NCBI RefSeq assembly: GCF_036053395.1
Contig: NZ_CP107942.1
Span: 3,810,501 to 3,874,500 of the forward strand
Source: Actinoplanes sp. NBC_00393
GTDB lineage: Bacteria > Actinomycetota > Actinomycetes > Mycobacteriales > Micromonosporaceae
Direction: 5' to 3'
Length of the DNA: 64,000 nt
Shown: in pieces, positions 8,312-16,148 of the stretch
How positions within the stretch are numbered: position 1 is the first letter of the stretch
Layout of the letters: every line of letters starts with the position of its first letter
Translations under genes and position numbers: made by a program
The notes under the pieces: generated by a model
Told to the model about the DNA's origin: nothing
Databases searched by the model: none
The model's input: only the letters and a program-made list of their open reading frames with translations

Positions 8312-9076
8312 TCACGGCCGCGGCGCGCAGGGTGGCGTCGACCGGTCCAGCGGGTTCAGAAGGCGAGGCAGGACGCGCTCGTACTCGTCCCGGGTCCCGA
8401 TGTCGGGGCGCCGTTCGGGGTGGGCGAGGTAGTAGCGGATGGCGGCGCCGAGGAATCCCGGATCGATGTGGTCCGTGCGCAGCCGGTTCGGGTGCAGCTG
8501 AAGGCCGTATCGACGGACCAGTTCCGGTCGGCCGTACGTCAGCAGTATGGTGCGGTCCCTCGAGGCCGGCGGCGGAGCCGGGATGACAGGTGCGGCGTCC
8601 CAGGGGACGAACAGCCGGCCCATGATGCCGTGCTGCCACAGACCGTCGGGCCGCAGCTGCGTACTCGTGTCCCCCCATGCGATGACGATCCACAGAGCAA
8701 GGACGGCCGCGTAGCCCAGCGCCGGAACCAGATCCGACGAGAACGGCTCGGATCTCCAGTCGCGGATGGCGCTGCCCGCCATGGCAGTGCCGATAGGGAA
8801 ATATCCCAGGGCGATGAGGACAAGACCCGGATGCGGTGGAGCGCTGAACGCCGGAATCCCGGGCTGGACGACGAGGTTCTTCGGCCGCTCCACCGCAAGC
8901 GCGAGGACGGCGAGCAGCAGCGAGATCATGGTGAAGGCCACCAGCGCGGGAAACGCGCGCCGGCCGAGGGACGGCACCCAGGCCTGCACCAGGAGATAGC
9001 ACGCGGCCAGAACCAGGGCGACGGCCAGGATGACGCGGCGGCGGCTACCTATGAACGCGAAGAACCGTGTGATCAC
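8312..9076 (-). CDS. hypothetical polytopic membrane protein
   Basis: This 254-residue protein is not recognised. Four hydrophobic segments are visible in the first ~150 residues (for example RVILAVALVLAACYLLVQAW and a pair around GLVLIALGYFPIGTAM and LGYAAVLALWIVIAW). They are followed by a soluble domain of about 100 residues containing an RPELVRRYGL segment that could be a PH-like or membrane-proximal domain. GTG 9076 is used as start because it begins just before the first helix; a longer open frame upstream encodes only a low-complexity shadow of the neighbouring oxidase gene. The ribosome site is weak. It lies downstream of the FAD oxidase gene on the same strand. Confidence 0.65.
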   Translation of the reverse strand: MITRFFAFIGSRRRVILAVALVLAACYLLVQAWVPSLGRRAFPALVAFTMISLLLAVLALAVERPKNLVVQPGIPAFSAPPHPGLVLIALGYFPIGTAMAGSAIRDWRSEPFSSDLVPALGYAAVLALWIVIAWGDTSTQLRPDGLWQHGIMGRLFVPWDAAPVIPAPPPASRDRTILLTYGRPELVRRYGLQLHPNRLRTDHIDPGFLGAAIRYYLAHPERRPDIGTRDEYERVLPRLLNPLDRSTPPCAPRP

Positions 9077-9093
9077 ATCGGCAGGGTACGGCC

Positions 9094-10122
9094 CTACGCG
9101 GCGTTGGGGCCGGCGTCGGTGGGAGTGGAGCCGTCGATGCAGGACTGGGCGAGCAGTTCGCCGAGCAGCGGGGCGAACTTGAACAGGTTCTCGCCGTGCA
9201 CGGCCAGCACCGGGCCCTGGCGCAGGAACTGCAGGCCGTCGCTGAGGCCGGGGTTGTGGGTGCAGTACAGGCGGTCGATCACACGGGGCTCCACGCCGGG
9301 CAGCTCCTCGGTGACGTACGCGGTCACCGCGGCCAGCGATGCCAGCTCGGCGGCCTCGCGGCCGCCCTCCCAGGAGACCGCGGCGGGGTCCATGTCGGCG
9401 CCGACGGCCCAGGTGCCGGGTGCGGACGAGTGCTGGTACGTGTGCTGCGTGATCAGGCACTGCGGAGGCTGCGGTGCGTCCGGGCGCAGCGGGAAGCTGA
9501 ACCGCACGTGGTGTTCCAGGGCGGACGGCGCGTCGATGCCGGCGTCCGCGGCCAGTGCGGGGGTGCCGGCACCCGCGCAGATCAGGACGGCGTCGAACTC
9601 TTCGGCGGTGGGGCCGGACCATACCCGTACGCCGCCCGGGGTTGACTCGATCTTGTCGGCTCGGGCCTGCCGCAGGTGGGACGCGGCCGCCGTGACCAGG
9701 AAGGTGCGCACCCGGTCCACCCGGATCATGCCGCCGGCCGGGTCCAGCAGCGCCGGACCGCTCAGCCGGGCCGGGACCCGCAGCAGCGGCGAACCGGGCT
9801 CGACCACCTCATGGCCGGCGCCGGCCGCGGCCATCGCGGCTGCCCACGCGCTGGTGTGGTCGCCGCTGATGACGGTGCCGACCTCGTCGATGAGCGCTTC
9901 GCCGGCGCGCTCGGCCCACCCGGTGTAGAGCCGGCGTGCCTTGGCGGCCAACTCGACCATGTCGGGGTAGGCGTGGGCGAGCCGGAAGATGCGGCTGTCG
10001 CCCGCCGAGCGTTCCGCCATCGGGGTGCCGGCCTCGTAGCAGGTGACGTCGATGCCGCGCCGGATCAGCTCCACGGTCGCCGACAGTCCGACGACCCCTG
10101 CACCGAGCACCCCGATCTTCAT
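9094..10122 (-). CDS. FAD-dependent amine/amino-acid oxidase (DAO family)
   Basis: This is a 342-residue flavoenzyme of the glycine/D-amino-acid oxidase (DadA/SoxA-like) family. The N terminus carries the FAD-binding Rossmann motif MKIGVLGAGVVGLS, followed by an acidic strand end (CYEAG). A conserved C-terminal segment (GENLFKFAPLLGELLA) matches the HGFKF.P..G...A element of N-methyltryptophan or sarcosine oxidases. ATG 10122 is the start that places the dinucleotide fold at residue 1; the open frame continues upstream without support. It probably oxidises an amine or N-methyl amino acid with release of hydrogen peroxide, but the substrate cannot be read from sequence. It lies 17 nt upstream of the membrane protein gene, so they may be co-transcribed. 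Confidence 0.85.
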   Translation of the reverse strand: MKIGVLGAGVVGLSATVELIRRGIDVTCYEAGTPMAERSAGDSRIFRLAHAYPDMVELAAKARRLYTGWAERAGEALIDEVGTVISGDHTSAWAAAMAAAGAGHEVVEPGSPLLRVPARLSGPALLDPAGGMIRVDRVRTFLVTAAASHLRQARADKIESTPGGVRVWSGPTAEEFDAVLICAGAGTPALAADAGIDAPSALEHHVRFSFPLRPDAPQPPQCLITQHTYQHSSAPGTWAVGADMDPAAVSWEGGREAAELASLAAVTAYVTEELPGVEPRVIDRLYCTHNPGLSDGLQFLRQGPVLAVHGENLFKFAPLLGELLAQSCIDGSTPTDAGPNAA

Positions 10123-10265
10123 GGTCACCGACGTTAGCGCCTGACCCGTCACGTACGCGAGCTTCTCCACGCTCAGGCCGTCGCGGGTCCGGAACAGATC
10201 TACACAGTGACTGCGATGAGTACGCTGCGGGCGCCGGCTCATGACGTCGCCAGGGAGGGCAGGCA

Positions 10266-10850
10266 GTGATCGATCTGGACCAGCCACCTCAGTACCGGAC
10301 ACCACCGGACGGGACTTCAGGCCGCGGATGGCGCCGGCTCGCCACCGCGCGGGCGCTGGTCCTGCTCGTCGTGGGATCGTTGCTGGCCGGTGCGGTGCTG
10401 GGCGGCGTCGCGACCTACCTCTGGTGGTACAAGCCGCTCGCAGCGTCGGCGGACCAGGCTGATCAGGCCGAGAGATCCGCGGCCTCGGTGCTGCTCTTCG
10501 CGGAGTCCGGCGTGCTGACGGTGGACAAGGGACAGCGGCGGGTCCGCATCGACGCCCAGGTGACGGTCGTCAACGCCGGGCCGGCACAGGTCAACGTCCT
10601 TGCCGTCCGGGTCGACCAGCCGGGCGTCACGGTGCTCAGCCCCGAGAAGGAACGCCAGGTCGCGCCGGGCACGGCCGTCCCGGTCGACGTGGTGGTCGAG
10701 TGGAAGTGCACGGTGGCCCAGCCCTCGGCTCTCGTCGCCTCCGTCAGCGTGGAGACGGCGGACGAGCAGCTCCGGACCGTCTCACCGGTAACCCTCGCCG
10801 GCACGCCGTGGATCGAGAGCCGGAGCAGCGGTTGCGCTCAGCTCCGGTGA
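10266..10850 (+). CDS. membrane-anchored hypothetical protein
   Basis: This is a 194-residue protein of unknown function. A cytoplasmic tail of about 30 residues is followed by one helix (ALVLLVVGSLLAGAVLGGVA) and an extracellular domain of about 140 residues with beta-rich, Ig-like spacing and two cysteines (EWKC and the C-terminal SGCAQL) that could pair. The GTG 10266 start is preceded by AGGGAGG. The gene ends one base before the stop of a convergent small gene, leaving no room for a terminator. No catalytic motif is seen. Confidence 0.65.
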   Translation: MIDLDQPPQYRTPPDGTSGRGWRRLATARALVLLVVGSLLAGAVLGGVATYLWWYKPLAASADQADQAERSAASVLLFAESGVLTVDKGQRRVRIDAQVTVVNAGPAQVNVLAVRVDQPGVTVLSPEKERQVAPGTAVPVDVVVEWKCTVAQPSALVASVSVETADEQLRTVSPVTLAGTPWIESRSSGCAQLR

Positions 10851-10851
10851 T

Positions 10852-11022
10852 TCACCGCAGACGCCGGCGGCGGGTCGCTGCCCGGTGCTCGTCGGGCCAG
10901 ACCGCGGCCGGGGTCTCGTGCTCGGCCATCTGCCGCCGCAGCGCCTTGACCGCGGCCGCGCCGGTCGCCTGATCCATCAAGGTCACCTTGCGAAGTCGTT
11001 TGAACAGCTTGTCAGCGCTCAT
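10852..11022 (-). CDS. small hypothetical protein
   Basis: This 56-residue, basic protein (MSADKLFKRLRKVTLMDQAT...) is predicted to be helical and ends in a run of Arg. ATG 11022 is preferred over the upstream in-frame start because the longer version adds a poorly structured stretch. A weak GGAACG precedes it. It lies 16 nt downstream of the GH5 gene stop on the same strand and could be the last gene of that transcript. Function unknown. Confidence 0.45.
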   Translation of the reverse strand: MSADKLFKRLRKVTLMDQATGAAAVKALRRQMAEHETPAAVWPDEHRAATRRRRLR

Positions 11023-11038
11023 CGTTCCACGGTAACTC

Positions 11039-12886
11039 TCACGGCAGGCGACGGCAGAGCAGAGCATCCGGGGTACGCGAGGAGCCGAACCGGCCCGTGT
11101 AGGCGATGCCGGCCGCGTACTCGTCGTCCGCGCATTGGCCTTTGTAGTGGCCGCTGGCGAAGTCGCCGCCCGGGTTGCCGGCGGGACGGTTGTCGCCGCG
11201 GTCGAACCAGACGGTGCGGCCCGGGTCGCCGGGCGTGGGCAGGGCGGTGGCGCACAGGGCGCTGGAGGTGGCGGCGCCGCGCAGGGCGTACCCGATCAGC
11301 AGTGATGTCGAAGGGCACTGCAGTTTGGTGTAGCCGGACGCCCAGTCACGCGAGACGTGCCGCTCGTCGGTGACCACCTGGTACGCGGTCCAGGTGGCGG
11401 ACAACGCCGTGTCGGTGCAGAGCCCGCGCTTTCCGGTGCGACTCAACCCGATCAGGCGCTGGCCGTCGGGGCAGGCTGCCTTGCGGGCGCCGCGGTCCCA
11501 GTCGGGTTCGGCGCGCAGCCGCAGCGAGGCGACGAAGTCCGCGTGGTCGGGGCTCAGCATCGAGCGGGTCGGCGCCGGTTCCACGTACCCCGTCCTGGTC
11601 TGCGCAGTGATCAGGCGCTGCCAGGCGGCGGAGCGCCAGTCGCCGTTGTCGAGCAACCCCGAGCGCCGGCCGGCGGAGTCGTAGAAGAGCAGGCCCCATT
11701 CGTTGCCGCTCTCCGCCCAGCCGACCACCGGCCAGTAGGCGAAGTCGGTGTCGGCGCGGATCAGCACGTCGGTGAAGTTCTCGAACCAGGCGCGCTGCTT
11801 GCTGCCGGGCGCGGCGTCGCCGTCCACACCGAACTCGCTGATCCACACCGGCGCGGTGAAGTGCTGCCCGGCGTCGGCGGCGACGAAGAGGGCGTCGCGG
11901 GTGACGACAGTGGCCAGCTCGGTCGCGCTCAGGTCCCGGTAGCGGGGGTCGGTGGTCTCCCCGACGCCGGTGGCGCCGCTGTGGTTGGGGCCGGTGTAGT
12001 CGTAGAAGTGCGCCGAGTAGACCAGTTTCCCGGAGCGGACCAGGGTGTGTGACAGCGTGCGGGCCGGTCGCAGGGTGGGCCGTTCATGGGCGAAGCCGTC
12101 GACCGGGATGCCGGTCCAGTTGATGCCCTCGACGATGATCAGCAGGTTCGGGTTGGCCTCGGCCAGGATCCGGTCGCCGGCCCGCTGGGAGGCGGCGAAC
12201 CAGTCGTGGGCGTTGCCCCAGCCCCAGTTCGGGTCGTCCAGGACGGTACGGCGGACCTCGTTGTACAGGTCGGCGCCGACCACCCGCGGGTCGTGGCGGT
12301 AACGGCGGGCCATGAACACCCAGTCGTCCTCCCACTGCTGGGCGGTCTGCGAGGTGTTCCACCGTTCGTTGCCGTCGACCGCGCAGCACCAGCGGGTGGT
12401 GTTGGTGTGGTTGTTGAGGATGACCGCGAGTCCGGCGCCGGTGAGCGCGGCGACGACCCGGTCGTACACCTGCAGCGGGGTGAGGCCGCGCAGCTGCGGG
12501 TTGGCGGCCACCGCGGTGTCGGTGACCGCGACGGTGTCGCGCAGCATCTCGTTGGAGAACGGCAGGCGCACGCTGTTGAGGCCCAGCGCGCGGAAGTCGG
12601 CGACGATCGCGGCCAGCGGCGCCCGGTCGAGGCCGAGCGGGATCCGGCCGGAGTCCTCCCCGGCGTGGTGGGTGTCGCCCGATCCGGACCAGGTGCCGCT
12701 CGCGCCGTGCCAGTTGCCCGAGCGCAGTTTGAAGCGCCGGCCGTCCGCGTCGACGATGTAGCGGCCGCGGGTGGACAGTGGCGCTGTCCACCCGGGGTCG
12801 GCGGCGGCGTGGGCGGGCGTTGCGGGCACGCCCGGCAGCAGCAGGGCGGCGAGCAGCAGCTGGGCCAGAAGGAGACGCACGATCAC
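11039..12886 (-). CDS. secreted GH5 glycoside hydrolase with three-fold Cys module
   Basis: This is a 615-residue secreted enzyme. A signal peptide ends at about residue 27 (PATPAHA). Residues ~35-435 form a GH5 (cellulase superfamily) barrel: the acid/base is Glu210 in ADLYNEVR and the nucleophile is Glu351 in VWISEFGVD, with the expected His-Tyr region (SAHFYDY) between. It most likely cuts a beta-1,4 glucan or related hemicellulose. The C-terminal ~155 residues carry three copies of a D[WF]x[RS]GxxKxxC unit (Cys472, Cys524, Cys585), each closed by a second Cys (490, 545, 611); I do not recognise this module and suspect carbohydrate binding. The GTG start lies 2 nt after the reductase gene, so co-transcription is likely. 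Confidence 0.88.
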   Translation of the reverse strand: MIVRLLLAQLLLAALLLPGVPATPAHAAADPGWTAPLSTRGRYIVDADGRRFKLRSGNWHGASGTWSGSGDTHHAGEDSGRIPLGLDRAPLAAIVADFRALGLNSVRLPFSNEMLRDTVAVTDTAVAANPQLRGLTPLQVYDRVVAALTGAGLAVILNNHTNTTRWCCAVDGNERWNTSQTAQQWEDDWVFMARRYRHDPRVVGADLYNEVRRTVLDDPNWGWGNAHDWFAASQRAGDRILAEANPNLLIIVEGINWTGIPVDGFAHERPTLRPARTLSHTLVRSGKLVYSAHFYDYTGPNHSGATGVGETTDPRYRDLSATELATVVTRDALFVAADAGQHFTAPVWISEFGVDGDAAPGSKQRAWFENFTDVLIRADTDFAYWPVVGWAESGNEWGLLFYDSAGRRSGLLDNGDWRSAAWQRLITAQTRTGYVEPAPTRSMLSPDHADFVASLRLRAEPDWDRGARKAACPDGQRLIGLSRTGKRGLCTDTALSATWTAYQVVTDERHVSRDWASGYTKLQCPSTSLLIGYALRGAATSSALCATALPTPGDPGRTVWFDRGDNRPAGNPGGDFASGHYKGQCADDEYAAGIAYTGRFGSSRTPDALLCRRLP

Positions 12887-12888
12887 AT

Positions 12889-13443
12889 CTAAACGGCTGC
12901 GGCCACCGGGCGGTAGGTCAGCAGGACGACACCCGAATCGAAGGTGGTCGTTTCGGCGTGCTCGAGCGCGGTGACGCTCTGCGGGCGGAACAGCGGCTCA
13001 CCCTCGCCCTTGATCACCGGGTGGACCCAGATGCGGTACTCGTCGAGCAGGCCGTTGGCGGCGAGGTCGTCGGTGAGCCGGCCGCAGCCCCAGGTGAGGA
13101 TGTCGGCGCCCGGCTCGGACTTGAGGGCGGTCACCGCGGGGATCAGCTCGTCGCCGCGGATGAGGCGGGAGTTGTCCCAGTCGGCCGGCTTGTCGAGGGT
13201 GGACGTGACGGCGTACTTGGTGATGCTGTTGACGTGGTCGGCGTACGGGTTGCCGCCCATCGTGGGCCACGCCTGCGCCATGCCCTCGTAGGTGACCCGG
13301 CCCAGTAGCAGGGCGTCGCAGCCGAGGGTCAGGTCGAGCGCGTACTTCAGGGCGTCCGGGCTGTTGTACGACATCGACCACAGGTGCGGGTTGTCGATGT
13401 AACCGTCCAGGGTGGTCAACGTGGAAGCGATGATGCGGCGCAT
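12889..13443 (-). CDS. dihydrofolate reductase / RibD C-terminal family protein
   Basis: This is a 184-residue protein of the RibD C-terminal (dihydrofolate-reductase-like) family common in actinobacteria. Visible family features are RRIIASTLTTLDGYID at the N terminus, ALLLGRVTYEGMAQAWP in the NADPH-binding region, ILTWGCGRLTDDLAANGLLDE, and the end motif in VVLLTYRP. ATG 13443 is chosen because AAGGAG lies 6 nt upstream. The enzyme probably reduces a pteridine- or pyrimidine-type substrate with NADPH, but family members vary widely. It precedes the GH5 gene by 2 nt on the same strand, an odd pairing with no obvious metabolic link. Confidence 0.85.
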   Translation of the reverse strand: MRRIIASTLTTLDGYIDNPHLWSMSYNSPDALKYALDLTLGCDALLLGRVTYEGMAQAWPTMGGNPYADHVNSITKYAVTSTLDKPADWDNSRLIRGDELIPAVTALKSEPGADILTWGCGRLTDDLAANGLLDEYRIWVHPVIKGEGEPLFRPQSVTALEHAETTTFDSGVVLLTYRPVAAAV

Positions 13444-13541
13444 GTCTGGCTCCTTCGGTGTCGGTGACATGGTTTAGATTTCCAACTCCGGCGGACCGGC
13501 CGGTAGTGCGACACTCAGCAGTTGCATGTGAGGAATTCACA

Positions 13542-14147
13542 ATGATCCGGGTGTTGGTCGCCGAGGACGTTCGGCTGCTGCGCGAGACGCTCACCGCGGT
13601 CCTGGACCTGGAGGACGACCTGCAGGTGGTGGCCGCCGTCGAGCGCGGCGACGAGATCGTGCCCGCCGCGCAACGCTGTGCCCCGGACGTCGCCCTGCTC
13701 GACATCGACCTGCCCGGCGTGGACGGCCTGACCGGGGCGCGACTGCTGGCCGAGCGGGTGCCGGGCTGCCGCACGGTCATCCTCACCGGGCTGACCCGGC
13801 CCGGTCACCTGCGCCGGGCGCTCGCGGCCGGCGCCAGCGGGTTCCTGCTCAAGCATTCGCCGCCGCAGGCGCTGATCGACGGGATCCGTAGGGTCGCCGC
13901 GGGCGAGCGCGTGGTGGATCCGCAGGTGGCGCTGGCCGCGCTGGAGACCCCGGACAATCCGCTGCCCGCGCGGGAGGTGGACGTGCTGCGGCTGGCCGCG
14001 ACCGGGGCGGAGCCGGCCGAGATCGCCGCGGCGCTATTCCTCAGCGTGGGAACCGTGCGTAACTACCTGTCGTCGGCCATCACCCGGCTCGACGCCCGCA
14101 ACCGGGTGGACGCCATCCGGATCGCCACCGACCAGGGCTGGCTGTAG
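13542..14147 (+). CDS. NarL/DesR-type response regulator
   Basis: This is a 201-residue two-component regulator. The receiver domain (residues 1-120) has E8/D9, phospho-acceptor Asp54 in ALLDIDLPGVDG and the conserved Lys in LLKHS. The LuxR-type helix-turn-helix (about 140-195) reads LPAREVDVLRLAATG and later TVRNYLSSAITRL. ATG 13542 is chosen over the upstream open frame because GAGGAA precedes it and the receiver starts at once. It resembles the DesR-like group that pairs with membrane HisKA_3 kinases. The kinase gene next to it is convergent and its 3' end overlaps this gene by 114 nt. Confidence 0.9.
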   Translation: MIRVLVAEDVRLLRETLTAVLDLEDDLQVVAAVERGDEIVPAAQRCAPDVALLDIDLPGVDGLTGARLLAERVPGCRTVILTGLTRPGHLRRALAAGASGFLLKHSPPQALIDGIRRVAAGERVVDPQVALAALETPDNPLPAREVDVLRLAATGAEPAEIAAALFLSVGTVRNYLSSAITRLDARNRVDAIRIATDQGWL

Positions 14148-16010
14148 CGGCACGGTCGCGACCAGCTCGAAGCCGCCGTCGCGGGGCCCGGCGTCGAGCC
14201 GCCCGCCCAGCGTCTCCAGCCGGCGGCCGAGGTTCTCCAGGCCCATCCCGGCCCGGTGCGGTCCGGAGCCGGTGACGCCGTCGTTGGTCAAGCACAACCG
14301 CACCGCCGTCGCGTCCGCTGTCACGCTCAGCTCGCAACGCCCGGCGGTGCTGTGCCGCAGCACGTTGGTGACGCCCTCGCGCAGCACGGTCGCGAGCACC
14401 GTGTCCACCTCGGTGCTCCACTCCCCCGCCACCGCGTCGCCGGAGACCTGCACACCGGCGGCGGTCAGCACCGCCCGGGCGGTCTGCGCCTCGGCGGTGA
14501 CCGACATCGGGCGGTAGCCGACGGTCACCTCGTCCAGGTCGGCGAGCGCCTGGCGGGCCACCTGCACGCCCTCGGCGAGCTCGGCCCGGGCCCGCGCGGC
14601 ATCGCGGTCGAGCAGTCGCTGGGCGAGCTCGCTCTTGAGCACCAGCACCGACAGGCTGTAGCCGAACAGGTCGTGCAGATCGCGGGCGAAGCGCAGCCGG
14701 TCGTGCACGACGGCGGCCCGGGACAGTTCGGCGCGGGCGTCCGAGAGGCGGATCGCCAGGCCGGCCATCCGGGACAGCGCGTAGACCAGCAGCGCGCGCT
14801 CGGCCACCCAGACCGCCTCGTAGAGCTGGCCGATCGGGGTCGGCGCGCCCAGGTGGGCGCCCCACACCAGCAGCACCGAGTCCAGCAGCACCAGGGGGAC
14901 GGTGACCAGCCAGCGCAGCGGTCCGCGCAGCAGCACGAGGGTGGCGCCGGGAAGGAAGTACGCCATGTGCCACAGCCAGAAGTCGAACACCAGCAGCGGC
15001 ACGACCGTCAGCGCGGCGAGCGCGAGCAGCAGGACCGGCCATCCGCGTGGCCGGGAACCGTCGCGCCGGGGCGTGCAGCAGCGCAGATAGCAGGCGACGA
15101 CGGTGATCAGGCAGAGGCTGAACAGCAGCAGCTCGGCGAGCGCCAGATCAGCCCGGATCACATAGCGGACCCCGGTGGGGACGATCATGAGCAGGATCGT
15201 GGCGACGCCCAGGGCGGCGACGGTCCTGACGGTCAGGTCGGCGGCCACCCGGCGTACGGGTGGGCCGGTGTCCTCGGCGCGGTGGCCGTGCGCCACCGAG
15301 CGCGCCTCGTTCAGCGCCGAGCGGGCGGTCGTGAGCGCCTGGCGCAGCCGGTCGCCGGCGGCCGACGGATCGGGCAGCGCCAGCATCGTCTCGCCGTCGT
15401 CGACCACCCGGCGCAGGCTGGCGCCGACCCGGTCGTTGAGTTGCCGGCCGAATTCCAGCCGTTGCCGGGCGACCTCGGCGGCAGCCAGTTCCAGCCGGGT
15501 GTCGCGCAGGTCGGTGACGAGGTCGGCGAGGCGGGCGATCGCATACAGGGCGATGCCGACGAACGCCGCGTGGCCGACTGCGAGGTACAGGGCCTCGCCG
15601 ACGGTCGGCCGCACCGGCAGGGCCGCGACGAACTGCGCGGCCACGATCAGCGCGAACCCGGCCCAGGCCAGGCCCGCGGGGCGGATCAGCAGCAGCACCG
15701 CCGCGGCGAGGAAGCCGGAGTTGCCGTACCAGGTGTCGGCGAACCAGAGCATGCCGGCAGCGGTGAGCACGGTCTGGGCGGCCAGCGTCGCTTGCCAGCC
15801 CTTCGGGCGGGTTCCGTCGCTACGGCGCACGCAGTTGCGCAGGTGCAGGACGAGCAGCGCGGTGAGCAGCGCCGCCGCGACGATCTGATGCCCGAGCGGA
15901 TCGTCGCTGTCCAGGATGCCGACGAAGCCGCCGAACCCGAAACCGAGGCTGAGCGCGATCGCGGCCGCCCGGGCCAGGCGCAGCTCGACATCCGCGTTGC
16001 TCGATCGCAC
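14034..16010 (-). CDS. HisKA_3 sensor kinase with duplicated, inactive N-terminal half
   Basis: This 658-residue membrane kinase is built as two similar halves. Each half has an Arg-Pro-[KR]-Gly-Trp element (residues 69 and 321), several membrane helices, a linker, and a dimerisation helix. In the C-terminal half the phospho-acceptor His446 sits in RLRFARDLHDLFG and is followed by an ATPase domain (about 535-620, with MGLENLGRRLETLGG). In the N-terminal half the equivalent helix reads RLEFGRQLNDRVG, so Asn192 replaces His, and no ATPase domain follows. The start is GTG 16010, the first start before helix 1. The last ~35 codons lie antisense to the 3' end of the response-regulator gene, its likely partner. 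Confidence 0.88.
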   Translation of the reverse strand: MRSSNADVELRLARAAAIALSLGFGFGGFVGILDSDDPLGHQIVAAALLTALLVLHLRNCVRRSDGTRPKGWQATLAAQTVLTAAGMLWFADTWYGNSGFLAAAVLLLIRPAGLAWAGFALIVAAQFVAALPVRPTVGEALYLAVGHAAFVGIALYAIARLADLVTDLRDTRLELAAAEVARQRLEFGRQLNDRVGASLRRVVDDGETMLALPDPSAAGDRLRQALTTARSALNEARSVAHGHRAEDTGPPVRRVAADLTVRTVAALGVATILLMIVPTGVRYVIRADLALAELLLFSLCLITVVACYLRCCTPRRDGSRPRGWPVLLLALAALTVVPLLVFDFWLWHMAYFLPGATLVLLRGPLRWLVTVPLVLLDSVLLVWGAHLGAPTPIGQLYEAVWVAERALLVYALSRMAGLAIRLSDARAELSRAAVVHDRLRFARDLHDLFGYSLSVLVLKSELAQRLLDRDAARARAELAEGVQVARQALADLDEVTVGYRPMSVTAEAQTARAVLTAAGVQVSGDAVAGEWSTEVDTVLATVLREGVTNVLRHSTAGRCELSVTADATAVRLCLTNDGVTGSGPHRAGMGLENLGRRLETLGGRLDAGPRDGGFELVATVPLQPALVGGDPDGVHPVAGVEPGDGRRQVVTHGSHAEE

Positions 16011-16068
16011 CCGCGGAGGGTATCCCGGTTTCTCGGTTATGTCGGGACTCCCGGGTCGTGGCGAGTCC

Positions 16069-16094
16069 GCAAACGTATGTACGCAAACGTATGC
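16069..16094 (+). promoter_or_regulatory. tandem LacI-type operator upstream of the arabinoside importer
   Basis: GCAAACGTATG occurs twice, at 16069-16079 and 16083-16093, with starts 14 bp apart. The second copy with its next base (GCAAACGTATGC) is nearly palindromic around a central CG, the hallmark of LacI-family operators. It lies 55-80 nt before the binding-protein start codon, and the LacI gene is at the end of the same locus. Assignment to that regulator is inference. Confidence 0.55.
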
Positions 16095-16148
16095 GGTACG
16101 AGTACGGTCCCGATTTACCGGAAGAACTGAGGACGGGAGGCACGTGCG

